The notes below the pieces were generated by a model that was given only the letters and a program-made list of their open reading frames with translations, had not been told where the DNA came from and searched no databases. A stretch of DNA of 64,000 nt from Scortum barcoo. Its lineage: Eukaryota > Chordata > Actinopteri > Centrarchiformes > Terapontidae. The translations under genes were made by a program, and so were the position numbers. Shown here in pieces: positions 29,661-41,500 of this stretch (position 1 is the stretch's first letter; each line of letters opens with the position of its first letter). The stretch covers positions 6,395,044 to 6,459,043 of the forward strand of contig CM041550.1 in the NCBI GenBank assembly GCA_023238725.1, in the 5' to 3' direction.

Positions 29661-32572
29661 GATGGAAATTTCTCATGTTTCCCAATGTAACGCTGTGTGC
29701 CGTACAGCTCACCACCTGTCTCTGCTGACCTCAACACACACATATTGTACATTGTGGGAAAAGAGCTGCAGTTATTGCAACGCCGAGAGATTTCCTGCAG
29801 GTTCATTCTGAAAAAAAAGGGTTTACACCTGTTGTGTCTGTTCCTCTGGCATCATCTGTCTGTTGCGTCAGAGATGGACATCTCTGTTTGTTTTAGCACA
29901 GGAACACACACGTACATGCACGTACACACAAACACCAACTACACACACATCAGAGAACAATTAAAAGCAAGGACTGTTTGACCCACATTACAAAATGCAG
30001 TTTTTGAGATATTTTATTTGATATTTGAGGAATTTGGTTCAGAAATCAATTACAGGTTTGAGTTGTAAAATGTGACTACTTTCTACCAAATTTTTCTACT
30101 TTATTATTATTTAATTGGTGAGCTTTGGGTGTATTTTTACACTTTTAAATGGAGCAAAGTTAGCTGTTTACCCCTGCTTATAGTCTTTTTATACATAGAC
30201 CTAATCACCTGATGGGTCCTGATCCATACTTAATACACAGACAAGTGTACATCTAATTATACCTTTAAGTATTGGTTTAGCAGAAATGTAAGTTTCTGCT
30301 ATTTTGATGGGGTTTTTTTCCGTGACACCATCACTTCTCGCTTACTTTACACTGTCTTCTGTTTCTATCATTTAAAGCCGTAATCATTTGATGATCATCT
30401 GATAATCATTTGATGTAGCCGTTGACTGAGTCATTTGACCGGAGTGCTTCTCTCACAGTTTGCTGTGGACAAACTGGAGGAGTAGCACAGTTTCTATACT
30501 GTTTCTTCAGTGTTTATACCTCATGATTAGTAAATACGTAGTCAGCCATATTGTATTGAAATGTGTGACACTCCCTATTGTTTTAGTTGTACGTGAGCAC
30601 GTTCACATTCATCAGGCCAGGTGACATTTGATGATGTAGTAAGTAGAAACAAAGGGGATGAGGTCAGAGGACCTTTAGGGGATGTTTGTTAAGAAAAGCT
30701 TGGTCTGAGTTTGGTTACTGAACTATGAATTATGTTAGCCTGGCGAGCTACAAGACTTGTTTAGTGTAACACACACGGAAAATGTAAATGTGTTGTTGAT
30801 GAAAGTGTAAAATAATGACTTCCACATGAATATGAACAAACGTTACTGATTATAACATTTGTCAGATTTGTTTTATATCATACAAATTTATCAGAGAGAG
30901 ATGATATTTCTGTCAAACATCTTTATTTGTGTCAGGAGAGTCTCAACTGTGGAAAACTCTGAGGATTTTGGGAATACTCAAACATGAGCATTGGTAAACA
31001 ACCTTTTGAAGTAAAAATTGTCACAGATTTATCTTTCAGAAAAATTCTAATTATTTTAAATGTTGACAACATGAGAGGGACAAACTGCAGCAGGCTTGAT
31101 AGCTTATATTTTATACTGTGACTCACTGCTTGTATTTTCAGTCTGCAATTTAGTTTTTACTTGTTAATGAAAGGTTTTTCAGTACATTTTAATCCACTAA
31201 AAAAAAGTTTACAGGCAACATTGAAGTACACAGAGAGTAAGAGGGTTTCATGTAATTGATGCGTCGAATTTTGAAATTTTGCAGTTTTTACATCAATGTC
31301 ACCTGAATATTTTCTTTTCCATATATAATCAGAAAGGGGGAATGATCCCATCAGATACATTGGTGTCAGCTTTAAATAGTACTTTTAGTGAAATGCGCAG
31401 CACTGTAAAACCCCTCCTGCTGTAGGGAACCCCCCCCTCTGGCTTTGTCAGTGTGTGAAGCATGCCGTTGCTAAAAAGCAGTAAAACCCTTGCGCGGATA
31501 TTTGAAGTGTTTGTGACGGTTGCCGGGTGGATCCCGTGCAGGTGCTGTAATTCAGATTTGATTCAGTCTGAGGCAAAGCAGAAAAAATGTACTTTGTTTA
31601 AATTTGTGTTCAGTCTGTTTGGATTAAAAGGATTGATAACAAGCAGAAGAAGCGCTTTAGTTCGTCATCCACGCTCCTGCACGCTGGTTAGGAAAACAAA
31701 TCTGAATCCACTTCCTGTATCTGAGGTACACTATCCGTATCTTCAGTTTCATTATGAAGTGGGATTCATGTGTTTATTTTCTTCAAAACAAACCAGAACA
31801 GGCCTTTCACACACATCAGCCGGTATCTTCTGCACATGCAGGTTAAAAGGTGACTGACACAGTACATACCGTACATTAAACTCATTATTAATGACGAGCC
31901 ATTGAGAAAGCAGGAGATGTTGCATGTTTTGGGAAATCTCCAGATCGTCTCATTATCTGTGATATCCGGACTCTGGATAACACTGGACAGATGACTAAAC
32001 ACACCTGCTTTATTTTGCATGTGCAGAGGAAATTACTTTTAGTGACAAACACAAACACATCACTTTTAGCAGCCGTGAGGCCGATGTGTTGCGCGCACCA
32101 AACTGACTGAACTGTAATACATAAATTGGTCATTAAATCTTCGTCATCCACACAAAGTTCTCATGCCGATAAATGGCAGCTTACACAAGACACCGTCCAA
32201 AAATTACCCTCATTACTGATTCTCTTTTCAAGCAGAGCTCAGAGTCCCGAGAGCAGACGTACGAATACCCCAACAAGTGAAAATTTATAACGTACTGATG
32301 CCAGTTTAAGCAACGGTTTATATGTCATATAATTTAATTTTTGTTTAAGTGCATATTGTGGATTTAAATCAAACAACTTTAAGATTAAATTTCCGTGGAA
32401 ATCTGTTGAAACAGAGCAACATGTGCAACTGACGTGTCAGAGGTGTTGCAGTTAGCCAACATGTGTTACAACATGCCTCTTTTCAACATGTTTTGCATGT
32501 TTCTTTAGGGAACAAAGCAGAGACCTTTCAGAGACAGAGGACACCTTGGTCTTTTTAAAATTACTTTTAAAG

Positions 32573-32578
32573 TTTATT
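32573..32578 (-). terminator. map4k4: Possible map4k4 poly(A) signal, distal
   Basis: AATAAA on the minus strand (TGAATAAACTTT), about 2.86 kb after the stop. Confidence 0.4.
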
Positions 32579-34161
32579 CAAAGAAAAAAACCTTCAGGAA
32601 AATACATGACTTCCTGTCATACACAGAGAGGACATAAGTTAGAGTAGCATGGCAGAAACAGCAGAGGAAAAAACACGTCGCCTCACGTCCAAGCCTGCAG
32701 GGAACGTTACTGCAATGTTTCCACGTTGAAGCAGCGCTATGTGAATACCTGAAATGAACAACACGTGTGTTCTTTATTGTTTTGTAAGTAGGTTTTTTTA
32801 GTGGGGGAAGGGGGAGATGACAAATGAAAATATCCAATAAAAACTGGGCTCAAAAAGCAAAAAAAAAAAAACAGTTAAAGAACCAAGATGCATATGCATT
32901 AAACATAAATACCGTGATGCACATTAGTGTAACGAAACATCGCCGTTGTAAACATTTTCTCCACCTAAGGTGAGCATAATAATATTAAACCACCGCAGTC
33001 GCATATTTACGTGTACATAGACTTACAGAAACAACAGAAACTATTGTTAAGCTTCTCGACTAGCTCTAAAACTTAAGAATACACAATGCTTCAAGTGTTT
33101 TTTTTTTTTTTTTTTTTTTTTTCAAAAGGATTTCCAAGTAGTGGTTTTCATAACAATTTTACACATTTTAAATGCTGCCCTCTTGGCACTTTTTCCAATG
33201 TGAGCCGGCAAGTGTCTGCTTTTACACTTACATCTCGTCCTTTATTAGCCCATTAAGAATATCAATAATAACCACAATTTTTCATGAAGTCAGTATAGCC
33301 ACTCATCAAGGCCTTGATGCAATAAGAGACACACTGGGTACTACTGCACACACAGACCTCAGACAACACAGCATTGGGGTCCAAACGGCTTCTTCTGCAC
33401 AGGGGGAGGAAAAAGTTTGTGACCGGAAATGTTATTGAGTGACAGGCAGTAACCTTTTCGACAAACGTGAGCAAAAAAAGAGCAGAGCAGCTCTGATGCA
33501 CTTCCAGGCGTTTTCTCCCGCACAGATTGTCACAGCTGTGGAAAAGGTTGCAAAACAAATACAGGCCGGAAAATATCTACACCTGACGTGGAGTGGCTCC
33601 GCTGCTGCAGCTTTCAATCGGCTTAACTCGAAAAATTGAACATCTAGGATCGATCACTTGCGACAAGATACAAAGCAAAAAAAAAAACAAAACAAAAAAA
33701 AACATCATCATCTCATGCCTTGGACCACCACATAGTAATAAGTCTTTCTACATTCTTGACACGTAGTGCGTTGCATTCATACAAATGAAATGAATGAAAA
33801 ATGGTTTGAAATAACAAAAATGGAAGATAGAAAACCGCCTTCCAGGAAAAAAACCTTCCTCTGCTTAAACAAACCTGCTGACCATGCGTTTCCCTCTCTG
33901 CCACGAAAATCCAATTTGTCTATGACACTGAACTCTCCGACCGCACTCGCACACATACTAAACTCTCTCCTCGACTTTATCCCTCCATTATCATCTCGTA
34001 TGTTTTTTTCATTTAAATCTGACTATTCACAGCAGCTCAAGTGTCTCGAGTCGAGAGGCGTCGGCTGACCGCCCCTACCCGAGATGAGTTTAGGTTGTCA
34101 TGTTTGACCGGTGGGGGGGAAAAATGGGACCACCGACACTATCTGGAAGATTGAATGAACT

Positions 34162-34167
34162 TTTATT
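34162..34167 (-). terminator. map4k4: Possible map4k4 poly(A) signal, middle
   Basis: AATAAA on the minus strand (TACAATAAAAGTTC), about 1.27 kb after the stop. Confidence 0.4.
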
Positions 34168-34505
34168 GTACATAGACACCTTTTTTATTTTTTTTCTGAC
34201 CGCACCCACATCACTTTCTTCTGAGACAAACACACCTTGCACTTATGTGGGTTCAGAGTAAAAGCAAGCAAACTGTGAACTGTGGGGTGGATGTGTGTAA
34301 ATCTTAAAAAACAAGGTAAAAGACATGTTTTACTCCACATAGTTACACTTATCTTCAAGGAATAATAATAATTAATAATAATAATTCAAAAAATACTATT
34401 CTGAAATCCATCTGTTTCGACGTTTCTTTCTCTCTCTCTGTCATCCTCATCCTTTTTTTTTTTTTTTTTCTTAAAGCACCTGTCCGAACAACACAATATT
34501 TCAAC

Positions 34506-34506
<1 letters not shown>

Positions 34507-34538
<32 letters not shown>
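34507..34538. repeat. (CA)n microsatellite in the map4k4 3' UTR
   Basis: About 16 CA units; preceded at 34454-34470 by a T run and a CT-rich stretch. Confidence 0.9.
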
Positions 34539-34540
<2 letters not shown>

Positions 34541-35083
34541 GTACACTCCTCCTGTCGAGTCCCATCAATCAGACTTACAGTAGAACCTCAAATATTTAGG
34601 CCCCATCTCGCCTGCTTGTCACCGTGACGAGCCCCGCTGGCTCTGGGGTTTTTTCAAGTTACCCCCCCTCCCCCGGCTGACAGTCTCAACCCTTAACTAA
34701 CAGCACGTCAGCAGTAATTGGACCAAACAGAAGTACATTTACATACACTACTGGAGCATTAATACAACGGACTCCCGCCCCATTCCGGCCCCATGAAACA
34801 CTCAGAAGAAAGGGCGGAGGGCAGGAACGTGGGGCGGAGGGGGAACTCTCTTATAAGAGGCAGACCTGCAGAAGGTAGTAGCAGTAGTAGTAATAATAGT
34901 CGTAGCAGTACTAGTAGTTAGAAGACCTCAAGCTTACTGACCAGCCCGGGAGCACGGAAACGATGCAGAGGTACAAAAATCGATCCCATCGCAATCTGAT
35001 GAGCACCAAAAAAAAAAAAAAAAAAAACAACGGAGAGGGGAAACAAAAAGTCGTTTCCCCCCCTTTCTTAAATTCACATTTAA

Positions 35084-35100
35084 TTTATTTCTACTTTATT
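35084..35100 (-). terminator. map4k4: Possible map4k4 poly(A) signals, proximal pair
   Basis: Two AATAAA motifs eleven bases apart on the minus strand (GAAATAAAGTAGAAATAAAT), about 340 nt after the stop and followed by a G- then T-rich stretch. Confidence 0.4.
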
Positions 35101-35439
35101 TCATATATTAATCGTTGATTTTATTTTGTACGCAAGTCGTCACTTCAGGTATTTCAGGTCTTATGCGTTACTCGACCTGGTGCCGCTGCATGCGTCGCAG
35201 GCGGCCCAGGAGCCGTGATGCAGCGAGGCTGCAGCTCCAGAGGAAAGGTGAAGTCTCTGTTGTCAACTGCTCCTAAGGGCTGGTTGGTTCGTTGTTGCTG
35301 TCGTCGTTTTTGTTCTCTTTTAGTTGTCCGAGGGCCGACAAGACATCGACGGTGGGTTCTGAGATCCAGTGTTAGCGAGGGTGGAGGACAATGAGGAGAA
35401 TGAGGAGACGGAGGAAAAACCAGGGCAGGGTGTGGACCT

Positions 35440-35523
35440 CTACCAGCTGAGCAGGTTGCTTCGGCCCAGAGTCATGAAGTAGACCTGGCTGGAACCTCCG
35501 GACCGAACAGAGGCAAAGAACAC
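35440..35523 (-). CDS. map4k4: map4k4 exon w23: C-terminus and stop
   Basis: 27 residues and [23 protein letters not shown], ending RSNLLSW. The ending fits MAP4K4 rather than MINK1/TNIK (which end MNW). Confidence 0.96.
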   Translation of the reverse strand: MFFASVRSGGSSQVYFMTLGRSNLLSW

Positions 35524-38500
35524 CTGAGGAGGAGACGCAGACGGACAGAGAGCTCATTACTTGGCACAATCAAAGCCTCCGTTGATGAGGAAACTAACAG
35601 ATCGGCTCAGGACGTGTCGCTGAACGTCAAACATGGAGGTCTCACCTTGTCATTTCTTTCACAGAGGAACTTGAGTCTCTGGGCTCTCTTGTGCATGAAG
35701 ACACCGTCCAGATGGCCGGTCTCCACCGAGCGGATCTCGATGGCCTTCTCCCCCCAGCCCATGATCTGGTTGGAACGAATGTAGGCTGCAAAGAGGTATT
35801 AAGTTAATTGAAACTGATATTTTAAAAGAGTGATGTACCTAAAGACAGATAGGAGGTTTGAACTGCCTGAACCGATGTTAATGATAACAGAGCACCACTC
35901 ATGCTCAGTGCTGCAAAGCCTTTAGTGTGCATGTGTGTTCCCTCTGCAGCTACAACGCAAATGAGTGGCATGTGTAGGCGAAATACAATAGCTGTGTGCA
36001 TATGTTAGCCTGCGTTACATAACAATTAATCAACAAGTCATGAAGAATTTGATCCATCGGGAATATTTGAACTATTACAGGAAGAAACAAACAACACATA
36101 ATGAGAGCCACTGTTTGTTTTTTTGTTTCTGTCCTGAAATGTACGGTTTACTTATTCAAGCCTGTAAAAATCACTCAAATGTTACAACTACCGAAAGGGG
36201 AAAGAAAAATTACTCTTTGGTAGAAATGTTTAAGCCCTCTGTGGGATATGATGTTACGTTATGAGTTATAAGGAAATAAAATACTCAGAACCGTTGATCT
36301 AAAATAAAGCATGAAGAAAAACGGGAAGGCTTGCATTTGCGTGCCTTCTGCCGCTCTGACTCACCCACTGAGGTTGGCATCTCCCCCCACTGCAGCACCA
36401 CGTCCTTGGTGATGCGCCCATAGGTGTTGACGTAAACACCCTCGTCCTCGTAGCACACCAGCAGCTCGATGCCGTCAGTGTTGGGCAGAATGATGATGGC
36501 GTGAGACTGGATACTGGTCTGGATCTGCAGGGACACACAACACCAACGTGACGTGATAAAACCATGATAATCATGATTCACCTAATTCATCATCAACATC
36601 AGTGCTGACAATCTGGGGAGATTATTTAAGTGCAATTTTGGATTAACTGCAGCAGCTGAAGAACATGTGAAACAACTGGAACAGCAGCTCATAAATACCA
36701 GAAAAATATCAACAGTGAAAAACTAAATTTCCAGTCAGAAAGAGAAATTGCGACCCTGATAAAGAACTGAAATACCCTTGGAAATGCCATCAGACATGCA
36801 AGTGGGATATTTTGCATGCGTGTTCTTACGTGTGTGGGCAGGTAGATGTCGTAGACGGCCCCAGAGTCAACATCCACGGCGTGGAAGCCTGAACATGAAC
36901 CGTAGATAACCTTTAACCTCTGACCTTCCTCCACGGTTAGGTCCACCAGCAGGGGCTTGTGCACCAGGTCACCGAAAGACTGAAACACACAGGTCAGAAA
37001 AACAGTGTTTTTTTAATCCCCTGTTGTTCAGTGAGCCAGAAGAAGCTTGTACATCAGATCAGTCAATATTTGCCGGGGCAGAGATTATCAGTGTTGATAG
37101 ACAGCTGTTCAAACACGTCTGCAGTTAAGACAACACATACCTAGCACAGCTTTCTAAGAATTCAACTTTGGCCTGTTGAACTTTGGCATCAACATTTTCA
37201 TTTGCACAACAATTACATCAAGAAATCATTGGCAATGAAATGGCATCAACATGCGTTTTTGGCTGGTTAATAAAGCCAAAAACATTAAGTCAGTTATAAA
37301 TACAAGATCCAATTCACTGAACCGACTTTAGAAATGTCATACCGAGCATGTATTCATCATCATTAACAACAACAACAGGATAAATCCACAAATGTATCAG
37401 CTAACGAGCCAAGTATGTCGATGGACTCACCTTGAAGGCCATGAACTTGTGGTACGGCTTCGGTGCCCAGGCGTAGACCTCCACTGAGTTCTTCAGAGCC
37501 AGGACCAAAAATTTGATCCTCTCATATTTCACTGGGGGACAAAAATCAAAACCAAACCTTAGAACAACACAGAAGAACATAAATGGTGTCAGACCAACAC
37601 TAGCTGCATGTTGGTATTTTTGTTGCTGTCATCTCTGCTAGCCACTCATAGTTATCAACCATACATTCATTTATTTATACATTTATTTTAAACCTTCTCA
37701 TCTGATTAGTAAAATCAGGAGACAGGCAGATTACTTTTGTGATAATTGTTGGTGTTAGACAATAGATTTCTTGGTCTGAAGCTATACTAATAAAGACTCA
37801 TCTTACTGGGTTACTAATTTTTAGTTAAACTGATTTAAGCCAATATTTATCTGGATTTCCTGATTTGCATGCAACATTAGGTAATTTACCTTCCTACTGT
37901 AATACCGAAAGCAGTTTACAGAAAAAAATGTAAAAACTATCGGTCCCTGCAAGTTAATAAGAAGCAGTAAATGCTCAAACTACAGAGCACTCACATTGAA
38001 TTTGGCCTGATTTTCATTTGGATTGTTGCCAGTTTTTTTTAAATAATATTTTATATTTATATATTATATATTTAAATAAAAACTGGTTCATTCATTGTTC
38101 AAATACAGGTGGAGGTAATTTTGCAGTCATTTTCAAAAGGTGCTTCCATTACTTTTGTACCAAACATCTGTACAAGAAAACCTTTGAAAATGATTCAGTT
38201 CAGTTTTTCTACCTCTGCTTAAATCCAGTTTTAACTTGTATGTCACACTTTGATTTAACATTTCTACAGTGCAGTAAAACTCAAGCAAGATCTGTAACTG
38301 GGTGGTACTCAAGCAGAGGGTGCAGAGTTATTCATAATGATTTTATATCAGTCTTTGGAAAGTCCTGTACTTTCCACAAGCCTTTATTTTGCTGTAATTC
38401 CTAAAACAAAATTAATCTGACAAGAAACTGACAGACACTCATGTACAAAAATCCTCGACAGGAAATGGATTTCATGACCGACAGCTCTGATCAGTGGAGA

Positions 38501-41500
38501 GGGGTTTCCAACAGGAAGTGCTGGTCTTTGCTCAGTGGCACTAAACTATCACTAAGGACATTCTGGATTTTAGACAGCACAGCACAGTTACATGTCCAAT
38601 CGGATGTCCTTACCACGTTATTACTTAATCAAGGGCTTTCCTTCCACCATGTATCTGTCTTTTTCACATACACTCACTCTGTATCTGTATACCCTGTACA
38701 CCCTGTAGCTGTATCGTCAACGCCGTTTGTGACGTTAATTAGTGATTTTGGAGACCAGTATTATTTTTTGCTGAATGATAGTAATATTTAGAGACACTTC
38801 AGTACTGGATAGGAAAAAAGACAGGAAAAATGAAAAGACAGAGAAGGGGAGATGATGTGCATGTGTGCATCTTACACCATTAGGCCACAGCTATTCATCT
38901 CAGGCCTTCATCCTGCTGGTTTGGTGGGTCTTTTGCAGTATTTATACCCATAAATGAGATGAAATCCCTAAATCTCTTGAGTCTTTGCGAATGTGACCTA
39001 CCAACTTTGTAGTGGACGCAGCCCTCCAGGTCTCCAACGGTGGTCCAGCCCTGTTTCTTCTCCACCTCAGGGTCATTGTGCAGGATCTTGTTCCTCAGCC
39101 AGGACAGGTAATAAACTCGGAGCTTGTTCTTCTTACCTGTCATAGATCGAGAAAAGGTAAAAAAAAAAAAAAAACAGGTCAAATCTATTTTATACACCAA
39201 CAAGAGATTGATTTGCTCAAAAATAAAGCTAAATGCTCTCCTAACTCCCTTATTTGCTGTTAACATTTCCAACTATGCATTACTTTAAAGTTATACTTCT
39301 ACTACTATCAGTGCTGCAGGAGTTTTGACTTTGACAATTCAAAGTAACCCTGAAAGCCACTTTGAGTTTTGGCTGCTGAGTCACAGTTTCACTTTAGCCT
39401 GCAATGATTCTCCATTTGCAATTTATCTGAACGATTGCATTCACGTCTTCACTGCTGCAACGATCAGGCTGAAACTAATGCACTTCGTATCCTAAAAGAC
39501 CTTGTGGTGATTTTTCGCCATTTTTTGTAGGTCTGCAGTGTTTTGCAACATTATGGGAAGTTGGTGACTCCGAGTATGGGTCATGTTGGTACAAAACAAC
39601 ATGCAAGGGAACAAATACGTGCAGAGAGAACAATGATAAATGGCAGATCAGTCACTCTTTGCTCAGCTGGTCTATTGGATGGAATATTAAGCACATTAAA
39701 TGACAAATGGTTTTGTGCAGATGTCGGTGGTTGCAGTTATTAAAAGTTGAAGTAATTAGATGTTAATTGGAATTTAAGAAGGTGCCAGTGCTCTGAACCA
39801 GCAGTAACACAGTCTAGGGTTTTTATGTCGGGTAACAACACATCCTGATGTGACCACCATACATCCCAGGTGGAATCCATTTCTGTAAGAAAACACACTT
39901 ATACGCATGAGAGGCAAACTGTGTAAGTAATTTTACTGACACGATAAAGTAGTTGGAACTTAAACGTAAATTATATGCTTAAGGAACAAAGGTCAGACAT
40001 GCTGGTGCTTTGTGCCGGTGAGTACTGGTCTGATTAAGACCGATAACAGCTCTGTGAATATGTTGATAAACCAAAAAGGCATCTAAAGAAGACACCTTTT
40101 TTATTAAAAGGTAATTACTGACATCCATCAATCTGGTGTTGATTTCCTATTCCTCTCGAATATTTGCAGAATTGGTCTAATTTCAAGATTTCAAGAATTT
40201 ATTGTCATTTGCACAACAATTACACCAAGAAATCATTGGCAATGAAATTAAATCTCAGGCTCCCTAAACAATGCTAAAACATTCAAACACTCAAACAAAA
40301 TAACAGAAATAAAAATACAAAATAAATAATAGTACTAGAGTAATAAAATAAATATAGACCTAAAATATAAATCTAATCAGACATATACAATAAAACAGAC
40401 AGTTTAAAGTGATGGTGTTATTATAAAGTGATGAAAGTTCATACACACACACACACACACACACTAAAGTATCACTACTGGGGGTGGTACAGTGGACCAA
40501 AAACAAATCAGAAAGAACAGGAGCAGAAATAGATTGCACCTTATTAATGCATTTCTGTGCAGGCATTTTTTTCAGCTAAAAAATATAAGTTTATAAGAGA
40601 GGCAGCCCAACCCTGCTAACTACATCCACTCACATCAGAAGAAATCTAGAAATTAAGCCGTGGACACACTTGACCCTTGACCCATGCGAGCGGCCTTACG
40701 GATCTTAGGTCCGTCTCTCAGACAGCTGGGTGATACAACTTTCCATGACGCATATTTTTTACATGTCAGCCACGCAAACGAGTTTCATGGAAGGAAGTCG
40801 AAGCGGGTTGCTCTGCGGCGTTTCCTTCCATCATGGAAAGCTTAAGTGTGAGTTAAGAGTTACATATCGTACACACACATGACGTGGTCTCACTCAACTC
40901 TCTGAGATTTACCCAACATCCGTTTCGCTCAAAATATCTGTTGTGACACTTGTGACTGCACTGCTTCTGTTTGTGTGTGTGTGTGGAATTGAGAAAAAGC
41001 AGAAGTACGAACATGGATATGCTTTCAATCTGAGAAATCTTGGAACTGAACTCTGTGTGTGTACAAAAATATTTAAGCAACAACAGACACGCACACGATT
41101 TGTCTGAGAATAAGTAGGATGTGGCAAGTTTTTGTGTGTATTTTGCAGGTGTGTGTGGGAGTGCGCAAAAGCCGGGAAGAGAAGTAGACCAGACAAAACA
41201 CACACACACTTGAGGGTAACTGTGCACTATGAGCTGACACAGCAGAATAAAGAGAAGTGAAACTGACCATAATTGTCATAACAAACTATATTATTTAGAT
41301 TAAACCTGTGCATGTTTGTGCAGTTTTTACTTTGAATAATAATCTGCATGCATGATGCTGTTTGTGTGTATTTTTATTGTATTGCTGTCTGTGCGGTTAC
41401 AATTTGTGTGTGGTTACACCTTTGTTTCGTTCCGTCTCATTGTTCATTTGTTCATCCCAGTGGGACTCATTTGGCTGAATAAAGTGTAATGAAAGCTTCA

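Larger units (their letters stand above)
27391..32572. other. Intergenic region between il1r2 and map4k4
   Basis: About 5 kb, AT-rich, with no exon recognised by homology. It holds the il1r2 upstream region, the TA-rich microsatellite, a MITE, CA repeats near 28402 and 29457, and a candidate il1r2 5' exon. From 30000 to 32500 I see nothing more. Confidence 0.55.
32573..35439 (-). other. map4k4: map4k4 3' untranslated region (inferred)
   Basis: Begins after the map4k4 stop. Minus-strand AATAAA motifs occur at three spaced places, so alternative ends giving 3' UTRs of about 0.35, 1.3 and 2.9 kb are possible. A 22-base T run (33101-33122), a CA repeat (34507-34538) and several A runs lie inside. 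Mammalian MAP4K4 also has a long 3' UTR. Confidence 0.5.

Noticed and set aside
38018..38791. Plus-strand ORFs of 116-128 codons
   Set aside because: In an AT-rich map4k4 intron, without homology, signal or splice support.
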